This document shows positions 16,931 through 25,407 of a stretch of 64,000 nt of DNA, piece after piece. Position numbers and translations under genes: made by a program. Each line of letters opens with the position of its first letter. Positions within the stretch are counted from its first letter, which is position 1. This DNA comes from Halotia wernerae. GTDB lineage: Bacteria > Cyanobacteriota > Cyanobacteriia > Cyanobacteriales > Nostocaceae. A model generated the notes under the pieces. It saw only the letters and a program-made list of their open reading frames with translations, had not been told where the DNA came from and did not search any database. The stretch lies in assembly GCA_034931985.1 (NCBI GenBank), contig JAYGHB010000012.1, positions 1-64,000 of the forward strand, read 5' to 3'.

Positions 16931-18880
16931 CTAGGTTGCAGGAATTTTAGGTACTTCAGCTTTAGGCTCTACAACTTTTTGTAGTGTTTCCTCATCAAAA
17001 ACGTTTAAGTCAAACCAAAAAGTGGTGCCTACCCCAACTTCACTGACCAGATGTATTATGCTACGATGCCTTTCCATGATGTTTCTCACAATTGATAGGC
17101 CCAAACCAGTACCTTCTAGAGTGTGAACTCGATTTTCTACACGGAAGAAGCGGTCGAAAATTGCTTGTTGATCTTCTGAGGCAATACCAATGCCAGTATC
17201 GGAGATTTCCACCCGCACTTGAGAAGACAGAGTATGAGAAGTGGGCTTGGGATCTAATTGGTAGGTACGGATCGCCACTTTGCCACCTGCCTCGGTGAAT
17301 TTTAAAGCATTACCAACTAAATTAGCTAAGACTTGCAGCAACAAATCATAATTACCTACAACAAATGGTAAATTGGGGGCGACTTCCTGAATTAATTCAA
17401 TGCCTTTGTCTTTAGCATTGAGTTGGTAAGTACGCAGCGTTTGTTCGATCGCTTGTGCCAAATCCACCCCAGCGAAGTTGTAATTGCGGCCTGATTCGAG
17501 TTTTGATAAATCCAAAACATCGTTAACTAAGCGAGTCAGGCGATCAGTTTCATGATTGACAGTCTGCAAGAAATCCTGCCGTTGTTCTAAACTCAGGTCT
17601 TCGCCGTAGTCGTGCAAAGTTTCAATAAAAGATTTGATATTAAACAGAGGCGTTCGCAGTTCGTGAGAAACGTTACTGATAAATTGGTTTTTGGCCTCGT
17701 TCAGTTCTACCTCACGGGTGATATCTTGCACAGTTATGGCAATACCTTTAATACTCTCCCGTTGCAGGTTAAGTACTGTCGTTAAGAGAATGCGAATTGT
17801 GCGCTTGGTGGGTTGGCTAAGATGAATGCGAAACTCTGCACTTTCGCATTCGCCAGATGCCATTTCATACAAGGGATTGGTGATTTCCATTTGTACAGCT
17901 GGAGGTAAGTTATGTAAAACATTGCTCCCTACCACCTCATCACTTTCCCAGCCAAAAATGCGCCGTGCTGTGGGGTTGACTAAAATCACCTGCATGCTAT
18001 TGTCAATCAAAACAGCACCATCGGCAATTGTGGAAACCAAGGTTTCTAATTTGGCTTTTTCTGCCGTCAGTTCCTCAATGTTTTGTTCTTCATAACTCTC
18101 TAGGCGTTCTGCCATTTCATTGAAACTGAAAATTAATTCTCCTAGTTCGCCTCCTAGGGGTAAATCAATCCGCTGTTTGAAATTGCCGGCAGCAATTTGT
18201 TTTACCCCTACCAGAAGTTCTTTAATCGGCTTAGTGATGGTCAAAGCGTTAATGACTCCCGCCAAAATCACCATTACCCAAATTGTAATAAAAACAGCGA
18301 TCGTGACATCACGGGTAAAATTTGTAGAAATGACTGCCGCTTGGTTAGGGTTGATACCAATCGCTAATACACCTAAATATTTTTTATCGACAATCAGAGG
18401 AATAAACACATCGGTGACAACCCCATCTGGAGACATGTGTTGCCGCACCATTGGTTTATCCCCTTCATCTGGGTAATCTTCTGGCAGTCGTATCCGCCGT
18501 TCAATGGTGAGGGAATTTTCTACCTCTGGTTCCCAAAAAGGAATGCCAAAATAGATTTTCCCGGTTTCATCGGCGTAGAGCATGTAACGCACACTAGAGG
18601 TGCTGCTGTAGAAGCGTTGGGAGAATTGGGCAACCTCCGTGAGATTTTGGTCAGCGACGAGGGGGGCAACATTGGCAGCCAGCAGCAGCCCTAAGTCGCT
18701 ACCGAAGCGGGTATCGTTCATCCGCGCATCCTGCTGGATTGTATTCACAGCCCAAAAGGTCAGACCACTCATCACCAACGAAACCACCAACGTGGCGACA
18801 GCCAAAAGCTTGGTCTGGAGGGTAAACTCCGACCACCAATTGGCGATCGCTTCTCGGATTGTCGTAAAAAGAGCTAGCAT
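16931..18880 (-). CDS. nblS: sensor histidine kinase NblS (Hik33/DspA)
   Basis: NblS/Hik33 is the conserved cyanobacterial and plastid membrane kinase that governs responses to high light, nutrient stress, cold and salt. The 649 residues give TM1 (about 22-46), an extracytoplasmic sensor region, TM2 (about 191-213), HAMP (about 214-266), PAS (about 280-390), and HisKA with H406 in ISNVSHELRTPLFNIKSF. A HATPase domain with NLVGNALKFTEAGG, DTGIGI and GTGLGLSIV follows. The sequence, including YMLYADETGKIYFGIPFWEPEVE, matches this orthologue group rather than generic kinases. Its usual partners (RpaB-type regulators) are not in the window. Confidence 0.92.
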   Translation of the reverse strand: MLALFTTIREAIANWWSEFTLQTKLLAVATLVVSLVMSGLTFWAVNTIQQDARMNDTRFGSDLGLLLAANVAPLVADQNLTEVAQFSQRFYSSTSSVRYMLYADETGKIYFGIPFWEPEVENSLTIERRIRLPEDYPDEGDKPMVRQHMSPDGVVTDVFIPLIVDKKYLGVLAIGINPNQAAVISTNFTRDVTIAVFITIWVMVILAGVINALTITKPIKELLVGVKQIAAGNFKQRIDLPLGGELGELIFSFNEMAERLESYEEQNIEELTAEKAKLETLVSTIADGAVLIDNSMQVILVNPTARRIFGWESDEVVGSNVLHNLPPAVQMEITNPLYEMASGECESAEFRIHLSQPTKRTIRILLTTVLNLQRESIKGIAITVQDITREVELNEAKNQFISNVSHELRTPLFNIKSFIETLHDYGEDLSLEQRQDFLQTVNHETDRLTRLVNDVLDLSKLESGRNYNFAGVDLAQAIEQTLRTYQLNAKDKGIELIQEVAPNLPFVVGNYDLLLQVLANLVGNALKFTEAGGKVAIRTYQLDPKPTSHTLSSQVRVEISDTGIGIASEDQQAIFDRFFRVENRVHTLEGTGLGLSIVRNIMERHRSIIHLVSEVGVGTTFWFDLNVFDEETLQKVVEPKAEVPKIPAT

Positions 18881-19021
18881 TTTAAATTAAAGTTGTTAGT
18901 AGTCTTTGTAATAAAACCCAACAACTAAAAAATTAACAGTTAATTTGACAAACGTGTTAGGGAGATGGGGAGATTGGAAGTTTGCGCTCAAGTTGCCACA
19001 GCTACGATGCTACTGCAAAAA

Positions 19022-19300
19022 AGGAGTCAACTACCTACACTGACACCTTCGGGTACAGTGTAGGCTTGCAAAACTCCTAAGAAATTAGGCTCACGGTATG
19101 CAACGCAAGAGTTGGTTAGGGCCTGGAGATTTATTAGGGCTAAACGTACAAATATTTCCCTAGTTTGTACCTATTTACGGTCTAGTCGTGAATAGAAGAT
19201 ACGCCTAATAAATTGCCCGAAGGGACTGGATTTGTCCTAAATACAAGTTAGCACGCCACTTGCTACAACGGAGGGAACCCCCGCAACGCAGTGGCTCAAT
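19022..19300 (+). ncRNA. candidate structured RNA (omega-RNA-like) upstream of the RRXRR frame
   Basis: Nested complementary segments are visible. AGGAGT (19022-19027) pairs with ACTCCT (19073-19078), enclosing CCTACACTG (19034-19042) with CAGTGTAGG (19056-19064), whose loop holds ACC-TTCG-GGT, a stable UUCG tetraloop. GTACAAA (19146-19152) pairs with TTTGTAC (19164-19170). Outside that, ATTTATTAGGGC (19129-19140) pairs with GCCTAATAAAT (19203-19213) with one bulged base. GCCACT (19255-19260) pairs with AGTGGC (19290-19295). The last stem ends about 20 nt before the start codon. IscB/IsrB-type proteins use a structured RNA encoded directly upstream of their gene, so position and complexity fit an omega RNA. 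The assignment is inferred. Confidence 0.6.
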
Positions 19301-19316
19301 AATTTGGGTTATTCCC

Positions 19317-19553
19317 ATGAATCAAAATAATCAAGTTACGCGAGTACCAGTAATATCACCTGACAGAAAACCACTTATGCCGACCACACCAGCACGAGCT
19401 AGGAAGTGGATAAAAGGTGGTAAAGCTGTTGGGAAAACAAATAAAGTCGGTGTTTTTTACGTTCAATTATTGCGTGAACCATCTGGACATGAGACGCAAA
19501 AAATAGTAGTAGGAACAGGAATTTCGTCAAGCGGCATACAGCCTTTTGGGTAG
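19317..19553 (+). pseudogene. truncated RRXRR-domain protein (IscB/IsrB-type RNA-guided nuclease remnant)
   Basis: From the ATG at 19317 the frame reads VPVISPDRKPLMPTTPARA, then RKWIKGGKAVGK, GVFYVQLLREPS and QKIVVG, which is the N-terminal RRXRR region of IscB-related transposon proteins. Right where the first RuvC motif (VGIDPG...) should come, the sequence switches to GTGISSSGIQPFG and stops. The DNA after about 19512 belongs to a different transposase read in another frame. So about 65 residues of the domain survive and the whole RuvC nuclease is lost. Intact cyanobacterial relatives continue for several hundred residues. Whether the protein is of IsrB type (no HNH) cannot be told from the fragment. 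Confidence 0.7.
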
Positions 19554-19866
19554 AGCGCATGACGCAACTTTTGAACTGACGGATGCAATATTGCTAACTC
19601 GTAACGCTTATAGTTTGGCAGATTTATCACTATCACCAGTATTTAGACGTAAATGGCCAAGTATCTACGAAGCATTACAAGATTGCAGACCACAGCGACA
19701 GAAATTGATGCAGTTATACATCAAACAGATGCCAACACAAGGTCGTCCGTTGTTAGCAGGCGACCACACCGCCTGGTCGCGCCCGGATGCGGTAACTCTA
19801 CAGGAGAGGACAATTGAACACAGTAGTGTCACAATAGCAGGCAACAAACCAATTACTGGAGTTTAG
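19513..19866 (+). pseudogene. N-terminal fragment of an NF041680-type transposase
   Basis: The frame opens after a stop at 19510 and reads EFRQAAYSLLGRAHDATFELTDA, then SLADLSLSPVFRRKWPSIYEAL, LLAGDHTAWSR and AGNKPIT, the N-terminal third of a transposase family common in cyanobacteria. No proper start codon is left (TTG at 19546 is internal). It ends in GV-stop at 19866, where the conserved VGYGFS continuation should be. The 5' side is joined directly to the RRXRR fragment. Its missing C-terminal part appears on the opposite strand immediately downstream. Confidence 0.65.
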
Positions 19867-19867
19867 A

Positions 19868-20286
19868 CTAGGCAGCAAGAAATGACCCAGCAGTGGTGAG
19901 TTTAGAAAACATAACCTTCAAGAATGAAGATGTTTGAGATAAAGCAGATTTTTGTTGTTCTTTACGTGGTTTAGCAGCAGTTTTTTTAACAGTTGGATAT
20001 CGGTTTTTACGGCTACGGCGTTTACCTGGTGTCCACCCTTGGGACTTTCCGCGTGGTTTGGGTGGAACAGCTGGAGTACCAATCGCTGCAAAAACTCCTC
20101 CCATAGCTTGGGCAAACCCTTCCAGGGGTCATTTTGTCTAACGATTTTTGCCCTTGGTATTGGGTTATCCGCAACGATATCAGGCGCCAGCCACAATTCC
20201 CAAGTCATTAGAGGCATGAGGTCACTCCAACGTTCACATTGCTTAGGAGTACTCAGCTTAGGTAGTGTCCAATGCAGGCGTTGCAA
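19868..20286 (-). pseudogene. C-terminal fragment of an NF041680-type transposase, frameshifted
   Basis: On the minus strand the sequence reads QRLHWTLPKLSTPKQCERWSD, LMPLMTWELWLAPDIVADNPIP, and after a frame change near 20104-20140 continues as FAQAMGGVFAAIGTPAVPPKPRG, with a basic K/R-rich tail down to 19868. This is the C-terminal region of the same transposase family as the neighbouring plus-strand fragment. Head and tail therefore face each other, tail to tail, with the middle missing. Either one copy suffered an internal inversion plus deletion, or two copies were truncated at the same point. Confidence 0.65.
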
Positions 20287-20348
20287 AGTAAATCAAGAGA
20301 TGCTGAAGAAGATGTTAGAGGGAGCATCATCTCCAGCAACTCAAAAAA

Positions 20349-21026
20349 AAACAGCAGAAGCAGAATCAGTATGAAAATAAAAAGCAGAGTATTGATGATC
20401 GGATTGTGAGTTTAAGCCAACCACATATCCGTCCAATTGTTCGAGGTAAAGCTGGAAAGTCCGTGGAATTTGGTGCAAAACTCTCTGCTAGTTATTACAA
20501 TGGATATGTATTTTTAGACCATATCAGTTGGGATAACTTCAATGAATCAGGCGATTTAAAAGCACAAGTTGAAGCCTTTAAAAACTACACTGGTTATTAT
20601 CCAGAATCCGTTCATGTTGAGAAAATTTATCGCACAAGAGAAAATCGAGCTTGGTGCAAAGAAAGAGGTATTAGAATCAGTGGAGTTCCTTTAGGAAGAC
20701 CGCCAAAAACTGTGAGTAAAGAACAAAAGAAGCAAGCTCAAGATTCAGAGAGGATTCGTAATTGTATTGAGGGAAAATTTGGACAAGCTAAAAGAAGATT
20801 TAGCTTGAGTAGAGTGATGGCTAAACTTTCTCATACAACTCTAACTGCGATTGCTATCACTTTTTTAGTGATGAATCTGTCTACTCATCTGTTGCGGTTG
20901 TTTCATGCTTTTTTATGTCTATTTTTCACAAATACATTTTTTTTCCAGCCTAACATTATTGATGCTTATATTTTGCTCAGTTGTAACCAACAAAAACTTA
21001 TGTCTTCACCTTCCTTGAATAACTAA
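20349..21026 (+). pseudogene. IS5-family transposase, 5'-truncated
   Basis: The frame reads SIDDRIVSLSQPHIRPIVRG, KAGKSVEFGAKLSASYYNGY, DHISWDNFNES, ESVHVEKIYRTRENRAWCKERG, IRISGVPLGRPPK and the final EGKFGQAKRRFSLSRVMAKL, which is the DDE-type core of an IS5-group transposase with the catalytic Glu in the last motif. The N-terminal half is missing; the open frame begins after a stop at 20316 and the best start is GTG at 20406. The C terminus runs on for about 50 residues past the conserved part. Sequence downstream to about 21070 (ACTTTTTCAGCAAGCCCTA) looks like its right inverted repeat. Confidence 0.75.
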
Positions 21027-21070
21027 TCAATCCTTAAACTGGCTTTTTGTTACTTTTTCAGCAAGCCCTA

Positions 21071-21187
21071 TTTAACTTTTTAGTCAACTTGATGGCGGGT
21101 TTGACTGCTTACACCTATTTGCCTAAAAAGCCCTCTATTGATATCTACCCAAAAGACTTGCCTGCTTTGCCTCCTGCCATTTTTTAG
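21071..21187 (+). pseudogene. C-terminal fragment of an IS982-family transposase
   Basis: A 38-codon frame reads FNFLVNLMAGLTAYTYLPKK, then PSIDIYPKDLPALPPAIF and stops at 21185. This is the conserved C-terminal end of IS982-type transposases (…NFLVNLIAG-hydrophobic-PKKPS…). It is followed at once by CGTCGAACTCACGTT (21190-21204), which fits the 3' terminal inverted repeat of such an element. The rest of the gene is on the other strand. Confidence 0.55.
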
Positions 21188-21189
21188 TT

Positions 21190-21502
21190 CGTCGAACTCA
21201 CGTTCAATTACCGCCCGTTTGCGTAAAAAAATTTTATCAATCAGTTTTATCAAACGGTTTTCATTTTCTTCTTAGATTTAGTCACTAACTCTAAACCTCT
21301 TGAAAGTCTTATAACCACTGCCATGAAATGCAATCGCGATTGTCATCACTTCTGATCAATGCATACTGTAAGTGCTGCGACGCTCTCCCTTTGTGGATGG
21401 TAACTGTGGTACTTGTTGCCACAAGTTCTCCCACTGGTTACAAAAATCATCTACATCACAGAAGATTTGTTCGATATCGAGGCGAGATACAATTGTAGAC
21501 AT
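21190..21502 (-). pseudogene. N-terminal and internal pieces of an IS982-family transposase
   Basis: From the ATG at 21502 the minus strand reads MSTIVSRLDIEQIFCDVDDF, LWQQVPQLPSTKGERR, then an in-frame TGA at 21356-21358, after which the expected SEVMTIAIAFHGSGYKTFKRF continues in the same frame. A large internal deletion follows. The frame then resumes near 21235 with LIDKIFLRKRAVIE, close to the family's C-terminal basic motif. The gene is dead. AACGTGAGTTCGACG upstream of the ATG (minus strand, 21666-21652) is the likely 5' terminal repeat. Confidence 0.6.
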
Positions 21503-21651
21503 AGCCGAGACCCTCATTTTTTTAGATATTTTTAGTCTCGGCGTTTTTTTATGCCTTTTTTGGTCATTCTCAATCAATCAAGCGCGATCGCTGTATGCCT
21601 TGCCCAGTTTCTCACGCTTCATAATCTAGCAGCTTTTTGCCTTTTTCTAAC

Positions 21652-21666
21652 CGTCGAACTCACGTT
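21652..21666. repeat. IS982-type terminal repeat copy
   Basis: CGTCGAACTCACGTT occurs here and again, same orientation, at 21190-21204. In each case it lies at the outer side of an IS982 fragment, and because the two fragments are on opposite strands each copy is in the expected orientation for its own fragment. They probably mark the element ends. Confidence 0.55.
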
Positions 21667-21783
21667 AAATTAGCGCTAAGGATAGTTCAGATACATCTTC
21701 AAGCCGTGATAAAAAGCTATAAAATTATGGCAAAGTTTATGCCTTTATGTCCTTGAAGGGTAAGATTAAAAACGATTCTATAC

Positions 21784-23943
21784 TTACGCTACGTGAAAAC
21801 TAAAACTAAGACTTGCCCAATTATTTACGTCTAACACATAAGATTCTGAAGTTGTACCATTCATCTCAGCTTTGAGAGTACTGGTGTTATGCAAGTCTTG
21901 CAGCAAAGCTTGTGCAACTTCTAAGGGGTTTCGCAATGTGCTAATGTGCCGATCCGCTGTCGGAAACTTAGCGGTTTCTAAAGCTTCCAAGGTTTTGCTG
22001 AAGGGGGCGGTGCTGATAATCAGTTGATATTCGCATTCGTAAGCCGGTCCCGAAACCATAAATCCAGGTGCAGCCGCCGTTTGTGGTACTATTACTGTTT
22101 CGCCAGGGGCAATGACCACTCGTTTAAGCATAGGTTGGGTTTCTGAAATGTTAGTTTCTTCTAGGGTTTGCCAAGGGTAGAAGCCGATCGCTGTTCTATT
22201 GTTCTTTAATCCCAGTAGCATTAAATACAATGGACGATCACTTTGATTTTGCACTCGGTACTGCATCCGACTACCAATAGGCACAATAGGAATGGGAGTA
22301 GTTAGGGCTGAAGTTGGAGTTGTGAGTGATTTACTGCTCGATTTTTTCAAACTGAGAGTTCGTAACGTTTCCCGTTTGATGACAACCCGTGACGATATGC
22401 TGTTAATGATCTCCAAGGTTGCCTTAACTGCCAAGCGAGAAGAACCTTCATTTTCTGTTAGTCGCCATAATTTTGCTGCTAATAAGGTGGGAAATTTTGT
22501 GGCTAACCGCAGCACTGCCACTTTCACTGCTTCCCCAACTTCCCCAGTCGTGTTGGCAATCACCTCGCCGTCTAAAGAAAATAGACCATAGCGGCTGGGA
22601 GTTTGTAATAGTTTACCAAATATATAATCAGCTGGTTGTTCTCCCTCCATGACAGGAGAAACATGGTCAATTATGGCAAAAGCACTTGTAGCATCTACCC
22701 GTTCAATTCTTTCTAGTCCAGTATTTAAGGCAACCGTTAAATTAATATTTCGGGGTAACACGCGAACAGTTTCTTGGAGAAGTTGTCCGACTTTGGGAGT
22801 ATTTGTAGCTTCAAATTTGGCAATTGGGGCTTTTGCTATTAACCCACTGCGCGATCGCAATACCAGTTGTTCTCCCGTTGGTAAGGAGAGCCGGGAATTT
22901 GCACTATAGTATTCCAGCACTTGTGGAGGTATTCCTCCCAACCACAGATCAACGGTTTTTCCGTCTTCTTCAATTCCTATTACTGCTGCTTCTGCCCCCA
23001 CAAAGTTGTCTGGGAGTAAATTTCCGATAGTTAAACTTTTATTCTTCTTGCTACTCAATAACCCCGGCTGCTGTTTACTACCCAGCTGATTCATAGAACT
23101 GCCCATACGAGAGAGGCTAAATTGAATTGTCTGGGCTGGGGTAGTTTCCCAGAGATATTGGGTTAAGGCGTAGGTAAATAATCCGGCACTAAAACCAGAA
23201 AATAGTAATTCCCTGGCTAACTGTTTTGGATCAGAAGTTGCAGATAATACCGCTATGTTGCTCAGTTCTGGGTTTTGTGCTTTGAGTGTAGTCCGATTTT
23301 TAAGTTGTTCGAGAAAGTCAAGTTCTGCTGCTGCTAACTGTGTGGCGACTAATTCTGGGCGGGCACGAATTCCCCAGCCTGTGGGCTGATCAGTAGGAGT
23401 ATAGTAACTAGTATCTAATACTGCTGTAACGCGGTCGGTAGGGAGCGATCGCAGCAATAGCAGTAAATTTTCTTCCCATAAATAGTTGACTATTTTCTCA
23501 TTTTGTATATAGTACTCCTTGGCTAGAACTAAAGCGTTTAGCACTGTATCCGCAAGTTCTGCTGACTTGATGCGAGTACCATAGCCGCTAAAGTGGAAAA
23601 CAACCACATCCCCAGACTTAGCTTGCTTGCCAAGATGCTCCACAAAAGCCGTCTCTATTGATTCTTTATCAGCTTGTTCCTCAGTTAAGGTGAGGATATC
23701 GGCAGCTTGAAAACCGAACCGATGTATCAATAGTTCTCTTTGCAGTTCTACATCAGTTAGACAACCACTAAGAGATGGGCTTTTTTGATATTTATTGATG
23801 CCTATCAATAATGCCAATTTATGCGGAGTGGGTTGTGCCAAGACTTGGTAATAGCGATCGCCTAAAATCAACCACTCTGTCTCAGCTATACCTAACACCG
23901 CGAGTATTGAACCAATCTGTTTAAAAAAAGTCCGACGCTTCAT
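21784..23943 (-). CDS. caspase-fold protein (orthocaspase-like) lacking the catalytic dyad, Tat-type leader
   Basis: The 719-residue protein begins MKRRTFFKQIGSILAVLGI, a twin-arginine-type leader, so export by Tat is likely. Residues about 42-200 form a peptidase C14 p20-like domain: LALLIGINKY, then VVVFHFSGYG, where the catalytic His of HFSGHG is Tyr121, and AVLDTSYYTP, where the catalytic Cys of D-x-C is Ser179. Both dyad residues are therefore replaced. The remaining 500 residues are a beta-rich extension common in cyanobacterial C14 proteins, with a SRMQYRVQNQSDRPLYLMLLG segment that suggests a surface domain. A proteolytic function is unlikely; a regulatory or binding role is possible. 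Confidence 0.85.
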   Translation of the reverse strand: MKRRTFFKQIGSILAVLGIAETEWLILGDRYYQVLAQPTPHKLALLIGINKYQKSPSLSGCLTDVELQRELLIHRFGFQAADILTLTEEQADKESIETAFVEHLGKQAKSGDVVVFHFSGYGTRIKSAELADTVLNALVLAKEYYIQNEKIVNYLWEENLLLLLRSLPTDRVTAVLDTSYYTPTDQPTGWGIRARPELVATQLAAAELDFLEQLKNRTTLKAQNPELSNIAVLSATSDPKQLARELLFSGFSAGLFTYALTQYLWETTPAQTIQFSLSRMGSSMNQLGSKQQPGLLSSKKNKSLTIGNLLPDNFVGAEAAVIGIEEDGKTVDLWLGGIPPQVLEYYSANSRLSLPTGEQLVLRSRSGLIAKAPIAKFEATNTPKVGQLLQETVRVLPRNINLTVALNTGLERIERVDATSAFAIIDHVSPVMEGEQPADYIFGKLLQTPSRYGLFSLDGEVIANTTGEVGEAVKVAVLRLATKFPTLLAAKLWRLTENEGSSRLAVKATLEIINSISSRVVIKRETLRTLSLKKSSSKSLTTPTSALTTPIPIVPIGSRMQYRVQNQSDRPLYLMLLGLKNNRTAIGFYPWQTLEETNISETQPMLKRVVIAPGETVIVPQTAAAPGFMVSGPAYECEYQLIISTAPFSKTLEALETAKFPTADRHISTLRNPLEVAQALLQDLHNTSTLKAEMNGTTSESYVLDVNNWASLSFSFHVA

Positions 23944-24042
23944 AAATTAGCCATCAGCCCTCAGCCCATCAGCTAACAGCTTAAAGGGCTGAAGTTTTTG
24001 TGTAAAGTTAAGTTTATCCGGTTTGCAAATTAACAAACCGTA

Positions 24043-25221
24043 CTATGCCAATATTTGTACTTGCATCGACCGTGCCAATTCTGCCGCCACTTCAGGACGG
24101 GAAAATTCTGGTGGGGGTAATTCACCTCGGCGCAGCATTTCCCTAACTTTCGTTCCTGATAGGTGAACACGTTCTTCTGGTGTGCTGGGACTAGTTTTAG
24201 TTGTCGCCATCTGTTTAGTACGTGTGCAGTAAAAAGCGTGTTCAAACTTCATAGGCACAATACCTAATTCACTTCGCTCAAACTCATCAAAGATGTATTG
24301 AGCATCATAAGTGCCGTAGTAGTCACCAACGCCAGCGTGATCTCGTCCGACAATAAAGTGAGTACAACCGTAGTTTTTGCGAACTAAAGCATGAAATATG
24401 GCTTCCCTAGGGCCAGCATAACGCATGGCTGCGGGATTAATTGCTAAAATCACCCGATCTTGAGGATAGTAGTGTTCCAGCAAAATTTCATAGCAACGCA
24501 TCCGCACGTTAGCGGGAATATCATCTTCTTTAGTTGCTCCTACCAAGGGGTGCAAGAATAAACCATCTACAGTTTCTAAAGCACACTTTTGGATGTATTC
24601 GTGGGCGCGGTGGATAGGATTACGAGTTTGAAAGCCTACAATTGTTTGCCAACCTTTATCTTTAAACATCTGCCGTGAAGCAGCTGGATCTATTTGGTAG
24701 GCGGGAAAATGAGGATGGCGATCACGTTGCAGTAACCAAATATCACCTGCAAGATTGACAGCACCTTGGTTGTAAACTACCTGCACACCAGGATGTTTAG
24801 CATCGTCAGTACGGTAGACATTAATGGCTTCGCGGGTTTTATCGTAATAATACTTTTGCATCAACTGCAAAACCCCAACAAACTCTCCTTTGGGATTATC
24901 CAGACGAATTAAGTCACCTTCCTTGAGGGAAGCAGCAACTTCTTCTGTTACCGACAGTGTAATCGGTATTGACCACACAAAACCGTTGGCTAACCGCATT
25001 TGCGTAACCACGCGATCGTAGTCTTCCTGGTTCATAAAACCTGTAAGTGGACTAAAACCGCCGATCGCGATCATTTCTAAATCAGAAACTGCTCGCTCGT
25101 CAAGTTGCACTTGTGGCAAAAAGTCAGCTTTGGAGAGAAATTCTGCCCTTTGTTCAGTTGTAGCTATACGGTTAACCAACTGTCCACCGTGGGGGGCAAT
25201 GGCATCTGGATGGTGACTCAA
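24043..25221 (-). CDS. sat: sulfate adenylyltransferase (ATP sulfurylase)
   Basis: This enzyme makes adenosine 5'-phosphosulfate from ATP and sulfate, the first step of assimilatory sulfate reduction. In the 392 residues the nucleotide-binding QTRNPIHRAHEY (HxxH) motif is near 190-210, and GRDHAGVGDYYGTYDAQ is near 290. IAIGGFSPLTGFM near the N terminus is typical. No fused APS-kinase domain is present, as usual for bacterial Sat. It stands alone, downstream of the divergent kinase gene with 186 bp between the starts; no CysB-like regulator is nearby. Confidence 0.95.
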   Translation of the reverse strand: MSHHPDAIAPHGGQLVNRIATTEQRAEFLSKADFLPQVQLDERAVSDLEMIAIGGFSPLTGFMNQEDYDRVVTQMRLANGFVWSIPITLSVTEEVAASLKEGDLIRLDNPKGEFVGVLQLMQKYYYDKTREAINVYRTDDAKHPGVQVVYNQGAVNLAGDIWLLQRDRHPHFPAYQIDPAASRQMFKDKGWQTIVGFQTRNPIHRAHEYIQKCALETVDGLFLHPLVGATKEDDIPANVRMRCYEILLEHYYPQDRVILAINPAAMRYAGPREAIFHALVRKNYGCTHFIVGRDHAGVGDYYGTYDAQYIFDEFERSELGIVPMKFEHAFYCTRTKQMATTKTSPSTPEERVHLSGTKVREMLRRGELPPPEFSRPEVAAELARSMQVQILA

Positions 25222-25407
25222 CGTAATCCCCTCTTTGCGTTAACTGCAATTGTTTCAAACTATGTACTAACTTATCAAAATGCTGGCACGGCGAGAAAAG
25301 ATTTTGGAGGCAGGGGAAGCAGTTAAATCAGATGAAACTTACGCTAGGATATCCCCTATTGCCTTTGTGCAATGGATGTGGGGAGTAGTGTAGGTAAAAC
25401 ACAAACT

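Noticed and set aside
18955..19316. Structured leader considered as a group II intron fragment
   Set aside because: I could not find a clear domain V (AGC/GUU catalytic stem) and no reverse transcriptase is nearby; the RRXRR neighbour fits an omega RNA better.
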